Below are positions 35,205 through 44,958 of a stretch of DNA of 64,000 bases, piece after piece (the stretch's first letter is position 1; every line of letters starts with the position of its first letter). The translations under genes and the position numbers were made by a program. The stretch is from Parasulfuritortus cantonensis. GTDB lineage: Bacteria > Pseudomonadota > Gammaproteobacteria > Burkholderiales > Thiobacillaceae. The stretch lies in NCBI RefSeq assembly GCF_004337445.1, contig NZ_SJZB01000051.1:1-64000 (forward strand). The letters are read 5' to 3'. The notes under the pieces were generated by a model. It worked only from the letters and a program-made list of their open reading frames with translations, was not told the DNA's origin and searched no databases.

Positions 35205-35235
35205 GACGCAGCCGGCCTTCCGGGCCGGCTGCGTC
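35205..35235 (+). terminator. Perfect 13-bp hairpin after nifE
   Basis: GACGCAGCCGGCC and GGCCGGCTGCGTC flank the loop TTCCG, 63 bases past the nifE stop. There is no T-run. It is the likely end of the nifE transcript. The remaining gap to the GGDEF-EAL gene shows no clear promoter. Confidence 0.55.
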
Positions 35236-35357
35236 GATTCGTCCCCGGGGGCCGCCCATGCATCCGTATCGTTTGGCCGTGCAGTCCATCCGCCACCACG
35301 CCGTGGCGCAGCCGCACCGGCAGTGCCGGGGGATCGGCTGCGGCCCGAGTCCGGGGC

Positions 35358-38300
35358 ATGCAGCCGGCTGACCTCCATCGGCGCCTGGTCGCCGGTATCC
35401 CCGACCACATCGCCGTGGTCGGCTGCGATTACGTCTACCTGTGGGTCAACGACGCCTATCTGGCCGCCCACGGCCGCGCGCGCGCGGCCATCGAGGGCCA
35501 CCACGTCACCGACCTGTTCGAGCCGGGGGTGTTCGAGGCGGTCATCAAGCCGCGCCTGGACCGCTGCTTCGCGGGTGCGGAAGTGCACTACGCGGACTGG
35601 TTCGCCTTCCCGGTCCTCGGGCGGCGCTACATGAACGTCATCTACACCCCCTATCGGCAGGACGCCGGTCCGGTTGCCGGCGCCATCGTCTGCGCCCGCG
35701 ACGTGACCGATCAGCGCCTGGCGCAGGAGGCCCTGCTGGCGAGCGAGGCGAACTACCGCAACCTGTTCGAGAACATGCTGCACGGTTATGCCTATTGCCG
35801 CCTGCTCTACGACAACGGTCGCGCGGTTGACTATCGCTTCCTGGTCGTCAATCCGGCTTTCGAAAACCTGACCGGCCTGCGCGACGTGGTCGGCCACAAG
35901 GTGAGCCAGGTGATTCCGGGCTTCCTGGACAGCAACCCGGAGCTGTTCGCGGCCTACGACCGGGTCGCCCAGAGCGGCCAACCGGAGAAGTTCGAGACCT
36001 ACGTGCCCGGGCTCGACCGCTGGTTCAGCGTTTCCGTCTATTGTCCGCAGCCCGAGCATGTCGTGATCGTCTTCGACAACGTCACCGACAGCCGGCGCAC
36101 CCAGCGTGCCCTCGAGAACGAGCGCGAGCGGATCCGCCTGCTCCTGGACTCCATGGCCGAGGGCATGTACGGGGTCGACCAGGCCGGCGTCTGCACCTTC
36201 GTCAACAAGGCCGGCCTGGCCATGCTCGGCTACGACGACCCCGGCCAGGTCGTCGGCCACCCCATCCACCAGCTCATCCATCATCACCATGCCGACGGCC
36301 GCCCGTATCCGCCCGAGGCCTGCCGCGTCTACCAGGCCTACCGGCACGACGCGGGCGTGCACATCGACGACGAGGTGTTCTGGCGCCGCGACGGCAGCGC
36401 CTTTCCGGTCGAATACTGGTCCTATCCGCTGCGCCAGGACGGCCAGGTGATCGGCTCCGTGGTGACCTTCCTGGACATCAGCGAGCGCCGCCAGGGCGAA
36501 GCGCGCCTGTTCGAGGCGACCCAGATGCTCAAGGTGGTGATCGACACGGTCCCCCATTACGTTTTCTGGAAGGACCGGCAATCCCGTTTCCTGGGCGCCA
36601 ACCGGGCGTTCGCCCGGCTCGCCGGCCTGGACGACCCCGCCGAACTGGTCGGCTGCGACGACTACCAGTTCCACTGGCGCGCCTATGCCGCGCTGTACCA
36701 GGCCGACGACGCCCAGGTGATGGCCAGCGAGACGGCCAAGCTGAACATCATCGAACCGATCGACCTCGAGGGCGAGACGCGCTGGCTGGAGACCAGCAAG
36801 GAGCCGTTGCGCGACCCGCGCGGCCAGGTGATCGGCGTGGTCGGCATCTTCCGGGACGTGACCGAGCGCATCCGTGCCGAGGAAAAGCTGCGCCAGGCCG
36901 CCAAGGTGTTCGAGAGCACCACCGAGGGGGTGATGATCACGGCGCTCGACGGCAAGGTCATCGCGGTCAACCAGGCCTTCACCGACATCACCGGCTACAG
37001 CGAAGCCGAGGTCCTGGGCGGCAACCCGCGCCAGCTCAAGTCGAGCCGCCACGAGGCGGACTTCTACCGCACCATGTGGCAGGAGATCCGGGACAAGGGG
37101 CTCTGGCAGGGCGAGATCTGGAACCGGCGCAAGAGCGGCGAGATCTACCCGGAGTGGCTGACCATCAACACGGTGCGCGACCAGGCCGGGCGGCCGATCA
37201 ACTACGTCGGCGTGTTCTCGGACATCAGCGCGGTGAAGCAGACCGAGGCCAAGCTCAACTTCCTGGCCCACCACGACCCGCTCACCGAGCTGCCCAACCG
37301 GATGCTGTTCAACGACCGCCTCGAGCATGCCATCCAGCGCGCCAAGCGGGAGAGCGCACGGCTCGCCCTGCTGTTCATCGACCTGGACCAGTTCAAGCAC
37401 GTCAACGACAGCCTGGGCCACCCGATCGGCGACAAGCTGCTCTGCCTGGTGGCGCAGGTGCTGAGCGCCAGCGTCCGCGCCGAGGACAGCGTCGCCCGCC
37501 TGGGCGGGGACGAGTTCGTGGTCCTGCTGGAAGGCATCGCCGACGTCGACTACGCCAGCGACGTGGCGCGCAAGATACTCGCCGCCCTGATCAAGCCGCA
37601 TCGCCTGGATGGCCACGACCTCGTGGTCGGCGCCAGCATCGGCATCAGCGCCTACCCGGAGGACGGCGGCGACGCCGCCACCCTGCTGCGCAACGCCGAC
37701 ACGGCGATGTACCACTCCAAGGCCGAGGGCCGGAACACCTTCCGCTACTACAGCGCCGAGTTGACCCGCTCGGCGCGCGAGCGCCTCACCCTGGAGGGCG
37801 AGCTGCGCCAGGCCATCGAGCGCGGCGAGTTCGAGCTCCACTACCAGCCGCAGGTCGCGGTCGCCGACGGCGCCATCGTCGGGGTCGAGGCGCTGGTGCG
37901 CTGGCGCCACCGCGTCGGCGGGCTCATCTCGCCGGCGCGCTTCATTCCCCTGGCCGAGGAGACCGGCCTCATCGTGCCGCTCGGCGAGTGGGTCTTGCGG
38001 ACCGCCTGCGCGCAATTCCAGGCCTGGCGGAACGACCCCAGCCTGTCGCCCTTCACCCTGGCGGTCAACCTGTCGCCGCGCCAGTTCCGCAACAAGGGCC
38101 TGGTCCAGCTGGTCCGCGCCATCCTGGAGGAGACCGGCATGCCGCCCCGGCAACTGGAGCTGGAGATCACCGAAGGGGCGGTCATGGAGCAGCCGGAGGC
38201 GGCGCGCAGCACCCTGTTGGCGTTGAAGTCGCTCGGCATCAAACTGGCCATCGACGACTTCGGTACCGGCTACTCCTCCCTGGCCTACCTGCGCCGCTTC

Positions 38301-38564
38301 CCGATCAACGTCCTGAAGATCGACCAGAGCTTCATGCGCGACATCCCGAACGACGTCGGCGCCAGCGAGATCGCCGCCACCATCATCGCCATGGCGCGCA
38401 ACCTGAACCTGAAGGTACTCGCCGAGGGGGTGGAGACGGGCGACCAGCTCGCCTTCCTGATGGCGCGCGGCTGCGACTATTCGCAGGGCTATCTGCACAG
38501 CCGGCCGCTCGACGGGGACGCCTTCGCGGCCCTGTTGCGGGGTTCGCCGCGGCTGCGCACCTGA
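35358..38564 (+). CDS. Multi-PAS GGDEF-EAL c-di-GMP enzyme 1
   Basis: This protein of 1068 residues (start uncertain; no strong ribosome site) has a series of PAS/PAC sensor domains over about the first 620 residues. Examples are [33 protein letters not shown] and [25 protein letters not shown]. The GGDEF domain has intact [13 protein letters not shown] (near 715). The EAL domain has VGVEALVRW (near 843), [16 protein letters not shown] and [10 protein letters not shown]. Both catalytic motifs are intact, so it may make and degrade c-di-GMP. No membrane segment is evident, so it is cytoplasmic. It separates nifE from the rest of the region. Confidence 0.92.
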   Translation: MQPADLHRRLVAGIPDHIAVVGCDYVYLWVNDAYLAAHGRARAAIEGHHVTDLFEPGVFEAVIKPRLDRCFAGAEVHYADWFAFPVLGRRYMNVIYTPYRQDAGPVAGAIVCARDVTDQRLAQEALLASEANYRNLFENMLHGYAYCRLLYDNGRAVDYRFLVVNPAFENLTGLRDVVGHKVSQVIPGFLDSNPELFAAYDRVAQSGQPEKFETYVPGLDRWFSVSVYCPQPEHVVIVFDNVTDSRRTQRALENERERIRLLLDSMAEGMYGVDQAGVCTFVNKAGLAMLGYDDPGQVVGHPIHQLIHHHHADGRPYPPEACRVYQAYRHDAGVHIDDEVFWRRDGSAFPVEYWSYPLRQDGQVIGSVVTFLDISERRQGEARLFEATQMLKVVIDTVPHYVFWKDRQSRFLGANRAFARLAGLDDPAELVGCDDYQFHWRAYAALYQADDAQVMASETAKLNIIEPIDLEGETRWLETSKEPLRDPRGQVIGVVGIFRDVTERIRAEEKLRQAAKVFESTTEGVMITALDGKVIAVNQAFTDITGYSEAEVLGGNPRQLKSSRHEADFYRTMWQEIRDKGLWQGEIWNRRKSGEIYPEWLTINTVRDQAGRPINYVGVFSDISAVKQTEAKLNFLAHHDPLTELPNRMLFNDRLEHAIQRAKRESARLALLFIDLDQFKHVNDSLGHPIGDKLLCLVAQVLSASVRAEDSVARLGGDEFVVLLEGIADVDYASDVARKILAALIKPHRLDGHDLVVGASIGISAYPEDGGDAATLLRNADTAMYHSKAEGRNTFRYYSAELTRSARERLTLEGELRQAIERGEFELHYQPQVAVADGAIVGVEALVRWRHRVGGLISPARFIPLAEETGLIVPLGEWVLRTACAQFQAWRNDPSLSPFTLAVNLSPRQFRNKGLVQLVRAILEETGMPPRQLELEITEGAVMEQPEAARSTLLALKSLGIKLAIDDFGTGYSSLAYLRRFPINVLKIDQSFMRDIPNDVGASEIAATIIAMARNLNLKVLAEGVETGDQLAFLMARGCDYSQGYLHSRPLDGDAFAALLRGSPRLRT

Positions 38565-38595
38565 GCCGCCGGGCCGGGCTGAGTAGGAAAGCGGA

Positions 38596-38624
38596 TTGCC
38601 TGTAGCGCAGGCAGGGGTTATAAA
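38596..38624 (+). promoter_or_regulatory. Sigma-70-type promoter of the lipoprotein gene
   Basis: TTGCCT and TATAAA are separated by 17 bases, 40 bases before the start codon. The spacer includes a GCCTG/CAGGC dyad that may also end the upstream transcript. Confidence 0.6.
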
Positions 38625-38664
38625 ATCCAACCCGTCGTCGCAATCCACCAAGGGAGCGTTCAGC

Positions 38665-39045
38665 ATGTCTAGGTTCAGCCCGGTATTCCTGTTGCCCGTC
38701 GTTCTGGCCGCCTGCCAAAGCGTGCCCGGTCCCGGCTGGTACAACCCGGACAAACCCCTGAGTGCCTTCGACTACGACTTCTATTCCTGCCGGATGATGG
38801 TCCTCCAGACCACCCCGCCGGCGGAGGCCCCGCTCGCCAACGCCGTCTATTCGCAGTGCTACATGTACGGCAACGTCCAGCAGTGCTGGCAGCAGCAGGC
38901 GCCCATCTACCCGAACCAGAACGCCAGCCCCGATCCGGCCTGGAACGCCAAGGTCGAGGGCCTGACCAACGAATGCCTGGCCCGCCAGGGCTGGACCCGG
39001 CGCGGCGGCGAGCCGGCGGCGGCCGGCGACGGCGCGGCCAAGTAG
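38665..39045 (+). CDS. Small predicted lipoprotein
   Basis: This 126-residue protein has a signal peptide with lipobox (FLLPVVLAAC; Cys17), so it is likely membrane-anchored in the envelope. The mature part has a pattern of cysteines and aromatics (FYSCRMMVL, YSQCYMYGNVQQCWQQQAP, TNECLARQGW) reminiscent of small lipoproteins of unknown role. AGGGAG precedes the ATG. It has its own sigma-70-type promoter. Confidence 0.7.
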   Translation: MSRFSPVFLLPVVLAACQSVPGPGWYNPDKPLSAFDYDFYSCRMMVLQTTPPAEAPLANAVYSQCYMYGNVQQCWQQQAPIYPNQNASPDPAWNAKVEGLTNECLARQGWTRRGGEPAAAGDGAAK

Positions 39046-39063
39046 CGGCGGCGCGGGCCGCCG

Positions 39064-39192
39064 TCAGGCCCGGGTCAGCGCCTCGGTGAGCGGCGCGTAG
39101 AGGCCGGCCAGCACCTCGCCGTACCAGGGCACGAATTCAAGGGTGAGGAAGCCGAGCGAGAGGCTCAGGATGAGGGGCTGGATGTAACGCAT
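39064..39192 (-). CDS. 42-residue membrane peptide behind a c-di-GMP riboswitch
   Basis: This small minus-strand frame starts at an ATG with AAAGGAAAG ahead of it. The product begins MRYIQPLILSLSLGFLTLEF, continues VPWYGEVLAGLYAPLTEALTRA, and has one hydrophobic helix near the N-terminus. It is too short for a family match by eye. The good ribosome site and the riboswitch 101 bases upstream in the same direction make it likely to be real and c-di-GMP-controlled. It is convergent with the lipoprotein gene, stop to stop. Confidence 0.65.
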   Translation of the reverse strand: MRYIQPLILSLSLGFLTLEFVPWYGEVLAGLYAPLTEALTRA

Positions 39193-39293
39193 GATCTTTC
39201 CTTTGCTAACGAGGTATTGGAAAGACCGTCACGCTGGAGTGGCGCCCGGTGGGCGCGCGAGTCCCGGCGGATGGCCGAGATCTCAGGCTGGGT

Positions 39294-39371
39294 GGCAACC
39301 CCGCTATCTGGCGTACCAGACCGGAAGCTTTGCGTCACCGCGTCGCCGCGGGTATGCCTTTGATCACGGCC
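39294..39371 (-). promoter_or_regulatory. c-di-GMP-I (GEMM-I) riboswitch aptamer
   Basis: Read on the minus strand, the core elements of the class appear in order. They are AAAGGCATACC; a P2 stem CCGCG/CGCGG capped by a GCGA (GNRA) tetraloop; GACGCAAAGC; TTCCGG; a P3 hairpin TCTGG-TACG-CCAGA; and TAGCGGGGTTGCC closing P1 with GGC. By alignment to the Vibrio Vc2 aptamer from memory, position 20 is G (c-di-GMP rather than cGAMP type) and the A47 equivalent is kept. Downstream, GCGCCC/GGGCGC at 39242-39256 could be the expression platform. The element controls the 42-residue membrane peptide. Confidence 0.88.
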
Positions 39372-39475
39372 CCAGGATAACCCGACAAAAATAGTCGGAC
39401 AAGAAGTACAACTACTTGAAAACACGCGTTTTCATCGAAAACATTTCTATCGCTCCGATAGCCTGATGCTATGAC

Positions 39476-39520
39476 GCGCCGGGAGCGCCGCGGGCGCCTG
39501 CCGGCGTCGGCTCCCGGCGC
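39476..39520. repeat. Inverted repeat upstream of the FAD oxidoreductase
   Basis: GCGCCGGGAGC and GCTCCCGGCGC form an 11-bp perfect dyad around 23 GC-rich bases. The role is unknown; it may be a transcript barrier between the minus-strand riboswitch unit and the plus-strand gene. The AT-rich stretch 39372-39470 probably holds the riboswitch promoter: TTGTCC and TTATCC on the minus strand, 16 bases apart. Confidence 0.4.
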
Positions 39521-39572
39521 GGCGGACACATAGCCCTGCGCCCGGCCGGGGTGCCGCGATAGAATGCGCGCC

Positions 39573-41213
39573 ATGCTGCGTCTCACCGAAATCAAGCTCC
39601 CCCTGGACCACCCGGACGCCGACCTGAAGGCGGCGATCCTGAAGAAGCTGGCCCTGCGCGATGCCGACCTGCTCGCCTACACGGTGTTCCGGCGCGGCTA
39701 CGACGCGCGCAAGAAGGCCGACATCCATTTCGTCTACACCGTCGATTGCGAGTTGAAGGACGAGAAGGCGGTCTTGCAGCGCCTGCGCGACGACCGTCAC
39801 GTCTCGGTGACGCCGGACATGCGCTACCGCTACGTCGCCCGGGCGCCGGACGGGCTGGCGGAACGCCCGGTGGTCATCGGCATGGGCCCGTGCGGCCTGT
39901 TCGCCGGCCTGATCCTGGCCCAGATGGGTTTCCGCCCCATCATCCTTGAACGCGGCAAGGCGGTGCGCGAGCGGACCCAGGATACCTGGGGCCTGTGGCG
40001 CAAGGGCAAGCTGAACCCCGAGTCCAACGTCCAGTTCGGCGAGGGCGGTGCCGGCACCTTCTCGGACGGCAAGCTGCACAGCCAGATCAAGGACCCCGGC
40101 TACCGCGGCCGCAAGGTCCTCACCGAGTTCGTCGAGGCCGGCGCGCCGGGCGAGATCGTTTGGGTCAGCAAGCCGCACATCGGCACCTTCAAGCTGGTCG
40201 GCATGGTCGAACGTATGCGCGCCAAGATCATCGCCCTGGGCGGCGAGGTACGCTTCCAGGCCCGGGTCGACGACTTCGAGATCGCGCGCGACGCGGAGGG
40301 CAACGGCCAGGTCACCGGCGTGCGGCTGGCGGCCCATGACGACCGTCCGGCCGAACGCATCGCGACCCGCCACGTCGTCCTCGCGGTCGGCCACAGCGCG
40401 CGCGACACCTTCTACAAGCTGTACGAGCGCGGCGTCCATATGGAGGCCAAGCCGTTCTCCATCGGCTTCCGGGTCGAGCATCCGCAGTCGCTCATCGACC
40501 AGGCCCGGTTCGGCAAGTTCGCCGGCCACCCGGCCCTGGGCGCGGCCGACTACAAGCTGGTCCACCATTGCGGCAACGGCCGCGCCGTCTACTCGTTCTG
40601 CATGTGCCCGGGCGGCACCGTGGTGGCCGCCACCTCCGAGGAAGGCCGCGTCGTCACCAACGGCATGAGCCAGTACTCGCGCAACGAGCGCAATGCGAAT
40701 GCCGCCCTGGTGGTGGGCATCACGCCCGACGACTACCCGGGCCATCCGCTCGCCGGCATCGAGTTCCAGCGCCGCCTGGAGGAGGCTGCCTTCAAGGCCG
40801 GCGGCGGCACCTACGCGGCCCCGGCCCAGAAGGTCGGCGACTTCCTGGCCGGCCGGCCGTCCACCGACCTGGGCAGCGTGACGCCGTCCTACACCCCGGG
40901 CGTGCACCCGACCGACCTGGCCACCTGTCTGCCCGACTACGCGGTCGCCGCCATCCGCGAGGCCCTGGTCGCCTTCGGCAAACAGATCAGGGGCTTCGAC
41001 ATGGCCGATGCCCTGCTCACCGGCGTGGAGACGCGCACCTCGTCGCCGGTGCGGGTCACCCGCGAGCGCCAGAGCCTGCAGAGCCTGAACACCCGCGGCC
41101 TGTACCCGGGCGGCGAGGGGGCCGGCTACGCCGGCGGCATCCTGTCGGCCGCGGTGGATGGCATCGAGTTGGCCGAGGCGGTGGCGCTCGACATGGTCGC
41201 TGCCTCCGCCTGA
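39573..41213 (+). CDS. FAD-dependent oxidoreductase (COG2509-like)
   Basis: This 546-residue predicted flavoprotein has an N-terminal ferredoxin-like domain of about 100 residues. The Rossmann motif is PVVIGMGPCGLFAGLILAQMG. Other blocks are NVQFGEGGAGTFSDGKLHSQIKD, YSFCMCPGGTVVAATSEEG, and the C-terminal GLYPGGEGAGYAGGILSAAVDGIELAEAVA. This matches widespread uncharacterised FAD proteins. A start three codons earlier is possible. The 3' end overlaps the convergent HD-GYP gene by 88 bases. Confidence 0.85.
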   Translation: MLRLTEIKLPLDHPDADLKAAILKKLALRDADLLAYTVFRRGYDARKKADIHFVYTVDCELKDEKAVLQRLRDDRHVSVTPDMRYRYVARAPDGLAERPVVIGMGPCGLFAGLILAQMGFRPIILERGKAVRERTQDTWGLWRKGKLNPESNVQFGEGGAGTFSDGKLHSQIKDPGYRGRKVLTEFVEAGAPGEIVWVSKPHIGTFKLVGMVERMRAKIIALGGEVRFQARVDDFEIARDAEGNGQVTGVRLAAHDDRPAERIATRHVVLAVGHSARDTFYKLYERGVHMEAKPFSIGFRVEHPQSLIDQARFGKFAGHPALGAADYKLVHHCGNGRAVYSFCMCPGGTVVAATSEEGRVVTNGMSQYSRNERNANAALVVGITPDDYPGHPLAGIEFQRRLEEAAFKAGGGTYAAPAQKVGDFLAGRPSTDLGSVTPSYTPGVHPTDLATCLPDYAVAAIREALVAFGKQIRGFDMADALLTGVETRTSSPVRVTRERQSLQSLNTRGLYPGGEGAGYAGGILSAAVDGIELAEAVALDMVAASA

Positions 41214-42628
41214 GCGCGCGCCGTCGCGGCGGCCACCTCGGCGACGATCTCGCGCAGGTTGGCGCGGTAGTAGCGCCGCGCGACCTTTTCCAGGAGTTCC
41301 CGGCTGGCCGCCTCGTCGTGGCCGATGACCGCGTACAGCGGCGGCACCAGGTGCGCGAACAGGGTCACCAGGGCGGGCTCGAAGGCCCGGCCGGCGCCGT
41401 GCCGCAGCGTGGCCAGCGCGCTGTCGAGGTCGTAGGCGGGCTTGTACGGGCGCACCGAGGTGAGGGCGTCGAAGACGTCGGCGACGCTGAACACCCGGGC
41501 CACGAGCGGGATGGCGTCGCCCTTGAGGCCGAGGGGGTAGCCGCTGCCGTCGTAGCGCTCGTGGTGGCCGCCGACCACCACGGCGGCGTCGGCCAGCCAG
41601 GGCGCGCCGCGCAGGATGTCGAGGCCATGGTGGACGTGCTCCTGCATGGCGGCGAACTCGCCCGGGTCGAGCGGGCCCGGCTTGAGCAGGATGGCGTCGC
41701 GGATGCCGATCTTGCCGACGTCGTGCAGGAAGGCGCCCTTGATCAGGCCGCGGATGGCGCGGTCGTCCAGGCCCGCCGCCTCGGCCAGGAGCACGGCGTA
41801 CAGGGTGACCCGGTAGTTGTGCGCCTCGGTGTCGCTGTCGCGCTTGGCGATGGCGCTGCCGAGCACCTTGACGGTGTCGACGTTGGCGGCCAGCAGGCCG
41901 AGCGACAGTTCGCCCAGGCGCCCGACCAGGCCGCGGAGGATCGGGTAGATGAAGAGCGCGGTGACCAGCACCAGCACCACGGCCACGAGCGCGGCGCGGC
42001 GGGCCGAGCGGAACAGCTCCGCCTCGGCCGCCGGCGACAGGACGAAGATGCCGTTGATGTAGCCGACGGTGCGGCCCTGCCCGTCGGCGACGGCCATGGC
42101 GAAGGGCAGGGCGGGGCGCTGGCCGAGCCCGAGCGTGCCGCCCAGGACCAGGCCATGGCCGGGAAAGCGGAAACCCTGGCGGGCATAGGCGGCGGCCAGG
42201 GCCACGGCGTCCGGCTGGCTGCGGTCGATGCCGCGGGCGACTTCGCGCCGGCTGGCGTCGAAAAAGGCGGCGAACACGAAGCGGCCCATGTCGCTGCGCG
42301 GCGGGTCGTGCAGGAGGGCGTCGATGGCGGCCTGCACCGGTGGCGCGGCGGCGCTGCCGACCCCGGCCCCGACCTGGCGGTCGACCTCCAGGCGCAGCAG
42401 TTCGGCGCCGAAGCGCAGCGTCTCGGCGAAGCGGCTGTCGAGTTGCCGGCTTTCGTTGACGAACGCCCCGGCGCCCAGCACCGTGGCCAGGACCACCGCG
42501 GCCAGGGCGAGCCGGCGGATGAGGGCGCGCCGTATCGAGCGGGCCGGCTCGAGCACGTGCGGGCGGGCGGCGAAGATCCCCTCAGAGCTTGACCGAGAGG
42601 CTGAAGGCACCGAATTGGTCATGGCCAT
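41126..42628 (-). CDS. Membrane-anchored HD-GYP phosphodiesterase
   Basis: This 500-residue protein hydrolyses c-di-GMP by family. It has two membrane helices (about 35-57 and 211-232) enclosing a periplasmic sensor of about 155 residues. The HD-GYP domain has LHDVGKIG (HD at 302-303), EHVHHGLDIL, GGHHERYDGSGYP (GYP at 363-365) and FSVADVFDALTSVRPYK. All metal ligands of the type appear present. The ATG inside the end of the lpxR-like gene was taken; a GTG at 42558 is an alternative. It is the last gene of an eight-gene operon. Its 3' end runs 88 bases into the convergent FAD oxidoreductase gene. Confidence 0.88.
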   Translation of the reverse strand: MAMTNSVPSASRSSSEGIFAARPHVLEPARSIRRALIRRLALAAVVLATVLGAGAFVNESRQLDSRFAETLRFGAELLRLEVDRQVGAGVGSAAAPPVQAAIDALLHDPPRSDMGRFVFAAFFDASRREVARGIDRSQPDAVALAAAYARQGFRFPGHGLVLGGTLGLGQRPALPFAMAVADGQGRTVGYINGIFVLSPAAEAELFRSARRAALVAVVLVLVTALFIYPILRGLVGRLGELSLGLLAANVDTVKVLGSAIAKRDSDTEAHNYRVTLYAVLLAEAAGLDDRAIRGLIKGAFLHDVGKIGIRDAILLKPGPLDPGEFAAMQEHVHHGLDILRGAPWLADAAVVVGGHHERYDGSGYPLGLKGDAIPLVARVFSVADVFDALTSVRPYKPAYDLDSALATLRHGAGRAFEPALVTLFAHLVPPLYAVIGHDEAASRELLEKVARRYYRANLREIVAEVAAATARAQAEAATMSSATASANSMPSTAADRMPPA

Positions 42629-43583
42629 CCTGGCTGCGGAATTCCCGCGTCCGGTGGACGTGGGTGTAGGTGAGGCGGACAGCGTCCCAATCCAGGACGA
42701 TGCCGTATTGCAGGTCGCCGACCAGGGTCTTGCGGTCGACGCGCCGGCTGTGCCGGAAGCTGTTGCCGTCGAGGAAGATGTTGCGCGCCACCGCCCGGCC
42801 CTCGAGGCCGGCGAACAGGTACCAGCTGAAGCCCGGCGCCGGCACGAATTCGCCCGAGCCGAGCAGGCCGGGCTGGATGCGCGGCGGCCCGAAGTCGTCC
42901 GGCAGGCGCTTGCCCAAGCGCACGGTCAGGCCGGCGTCGGCGTAGGTGAACACGTTGCCCAGCGCGGCCCCGAATTGCGGCGTCAGGTCCAGGTGCAGAC
43001 CGGCCGCCGGGGTGGCCGCCAGGGCGCGCTGGCTGCGCAGGTAGGTGAGGACGAAGCCCGGCTCGTTGCCGATCTGGGTGTCCCAGCCCTGCGGTTCGTC
43101 GGCGCCGATCAGCTTGTGCACCAGGGTCTGGCTCTGCTCGGCGAGCGAGGCCGGGCCGACCATGCCGACGCTCAGCGCGCACAGGTCGAGGCGGCCGCGG
43201 TTCGCCGTGCCCAGGCCGAAGGTGCCGTACAGCCAGCCGGCGTAGGGGCGGTCGCGCCGGCTCGGGTCGGCGACCGTGATGTCGCCCGGAGTGAACATGC
43301 TCTGGCCGAAGGCGTAGCCGTGCCGCACCGTGCCCTGTTCCGGGAACCAGGGCAGCAGGTGCGCCAGGCGGACCGCCCAATCCGGGGTCGCCACGCGCCG
43401 GTCGGGGACCCAGACGAAGCCGACGCCGTTGGTGTAGTGGCGGTCGACGTCGTAGAAGAGATCGTTTTCCAGCACCACGCTGAGGGTGCCGGCCGGCTCC
43501 GCTTCGGCGGCGGCGGCCAAAGGCGCGGCGGTGGCCAGGAGCAGCAGGGCCAGGAGTCCGGGTGCGCGCGTCACGGTCGCCAT
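42582..43583 (-). CDS. LpxR-like lipid A 3'-O-deacylase (DUF2219)
   Basis: This 333-residue outer-membrane beta-barrel protein has a signal peptide (LLALLLLATAAPLAAAAEA). The family start is LSVVLENDLFYDVDRHYTNGVGF, containing the Asn-Asp and Thr-Asn-Gly residues seen in LpxR, followed by YGFGQSMFTP-like and RPYAGWLYG motifs. The chain ends in Leu after alternating strands (FGAFSLSVKL). It probably removes an acyl chain from lipid A at the cell surface. It starts 10 bases after the patatin gene. Confidence 0.8.
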   Translation of the reverse strand: MATVTRAPGLLALLLLATAAPLAAAAEAEPAGTLSVVLENDLFYDVDRHYTNGVGFVWVPDRRVATPDWAVRLAHLLPWFPEQGTVRHGYAFGQSMFTPGDITVADPSRRDRPYAGWLYGTFGLGTANRGRLDLCALSVGMVGPASLAEQSQTLVHKLIGADEPQGWDTQIGNEPGFVLTYLRSQRALAATPAAGLHLDLTPQFGAALGNVFTYADAGLTVRLGKRLPDDFGPPRIQPGLLGSGEFVPAPGFSWYLFAGLEGRAVARNIFLDGNSFRHSRRVDRKTLVGDLQYGIVLDWDAVRLTYTHVHRTREFRSQDGHDQFGAFSLSVKL

Positions 43584-43593
43584 TCCTTGCCGG

Positions 43594-44958
43594 TCAGGGC
43601 GGTGGCCGGGGGCCGTCCAGGTCGGCCAGGAAGCGCCGGTATTCGGCGTTGCCGCGCAGCAGTTCGCGCCCGGCCGCGATGAGGGCATCGACCTGCTCCG
43701 CGGTCAGGGTGAAGCTGGTCGGGATGTCGTTGAAGAACTGCCGCCGGGCCGGTGTGGCGATGCTGTCGAAGCCGACGTCGACCAGGTAGGCGCTGACCGG
43801 GCGTTGCGGCGTCGAGAGCGCCGCCGACCAGCGCCGGAGACCGTCCTGGACCAGTTCCAGGGTGGCGGCGTTGTAGAGGTGCAGCTGGACGTCGGTGACC
43901 GCCGCGACGGTCTGCTCGATGCTCGGCGTTTGGTTGCTCTGCTCCAGGGCGGAGGCGGTGTCGGTGGCGGCGTTGACCGAGATCACCACCACCCGGGCCG
44001 CCGGCTGGCGGCCGAGCCTGAACAGCAGCGCCTGGGCGCCGCCGGCGATCTCGGTGAAGTCGTACAGGGCGCGCAGGCCGAGGTTGTCGGTGATGCCGCC
44101 GTCGACCAGGTGGATGTAGCGGCGCCGGTCCTTGTCCTGGTAGCTCTTCAGGCCGTCCACCACCTGGGCCATCTGGGGCGACCGTTGCGCGGCCTGCTCG
44201 GCGGCGTCCAGCCAGCCTTCGCCGGACGGCCGGCAGCCCGGGTAGTTCTCCAGCACCACCGGATTGAACAGTACCGGTACGGCGGACGAGGCGGTCACCG
44301 CCCGGGCGACCGGGAAGGCGGACAGGTCGGAACAGAGGAGGTCGAAATACTCCTGCAGGAAGGAGAAGCGCACGCCGCCGCCGAGGTCGGAGGCGTTGAT
44401 GACGATCAGCGGCCCGGGCTGGCGCTGCAGGTCGCCGAAGGTGGCGCCCTTGAACACGCTGTCCTCGTAGAACTCGACCGCCGTCTCCGTGCGCGCCCGC
44501 TTGGAGAACCAGGTCGCCGGGTTGAAGACGCTGTGCACCAGCTCGCCGCCGATGTCGCGGCGCAGGAAGGCCGGTTCGAAGTCGGCGAACATGGCATCGC
44601 CGCGCAGGCCGTAGTAGGCGGCCGTGAAGCTGCCGCCGGAGACCGCGCTGATGACGTCGACCTCGTCGAGCAGGCGGTGCGGCCGGCCGTCGATGCGCAC
44701 CACGGTGTCGCGCAACTCCTCCAATACCCCGTAGGCGAGCGCGGCGGCGCGGGTGCCGCCGCCCGAGAAGGCGAGCAGCAGGGTGACGTCGTCCGAGCGG
44801 CCGCCGGTCGGATGGCTGCCCAGGGTGTAGCGCGCCGCCCCGGCGACGGCGCCGGGCCGGTTGGCGATGTCGCCGTAGGTGGCGCAGCCGGCCAGGAGCA
44901 GGAGCGCGAGGGCCGCCAGGCCGGCGGGCCGGAGGCGCGCGAGCGGGTTCGCCTTCAT
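43594..44958 (-). CDS. Patatin-like phospholipase, predicted lipoprotein
   Basis: This 454-residue protein has a lipobox signal (LALLLLAGC) and a patatin domain. The oxyanion loop is FSGGGTRAAALAYG, the nucleophile elbow is VSAVSGGSF (G-x-S-x-G variant SAVSGGS), and the catalytic Asp is in HLVDGGITDNLG. It is anchored in the envelope and probably hydrolyses phospholipids. The ATG at 44958 overlaps the permease stop by 4 bases. Together with the LpxR-like gene it suggests outer-membrane lipid remodelling coupled to the pump. Confidence 0.85.
   Translation of the reverse strand: MKANPLARLRPAGLAALALLLLAGCATYGDIANRPGAVAGAARYTLGSHPTGGRSDDVTLLLAFSGGGTRAAALAYGVLEELRDTVVRIDGRPHRLLDEVDVISAVSGGSFTAAYYGLRGDAMFADFEPAFLRRDIGGELVHSVFNPATWFSKRARTETAVEFYEDSVFKGATFGDLQRQPGPLIVINASDLGGGVRFSFLQEYFDLLCSDLSAFPVARAVTASSAVPVLFNPVVLENYPGCRPSGEGWLDAAEQAAQRSPQMAQVVDGLKSYQDKDRRRYIHLVDGGITDNLGLRALYDFTEIAGGAQALLFRLGRQPAARVVVISVNAATDTASALEQSNQTPSIEQTVAAVTDVQLHLYNAATLELVQDGLRRWSAALSTPQRPVSAYLVDVGFDSIATPARRQFFNDIPTSFTLTAEQVDALIAAGRELLRGNAEYRRFLADLDGPRPPP

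Noticed and set aside
33597-38753. A very long open frame on the minus strand opposite nifE and the GGDEF-EAL gene
   Set aside because: It is an antisense frame kept open by high GC content. Its product is low-complexity Gly/Val/His/Asp-rich with no domain, while the plus strand holds well-recognised proteins.
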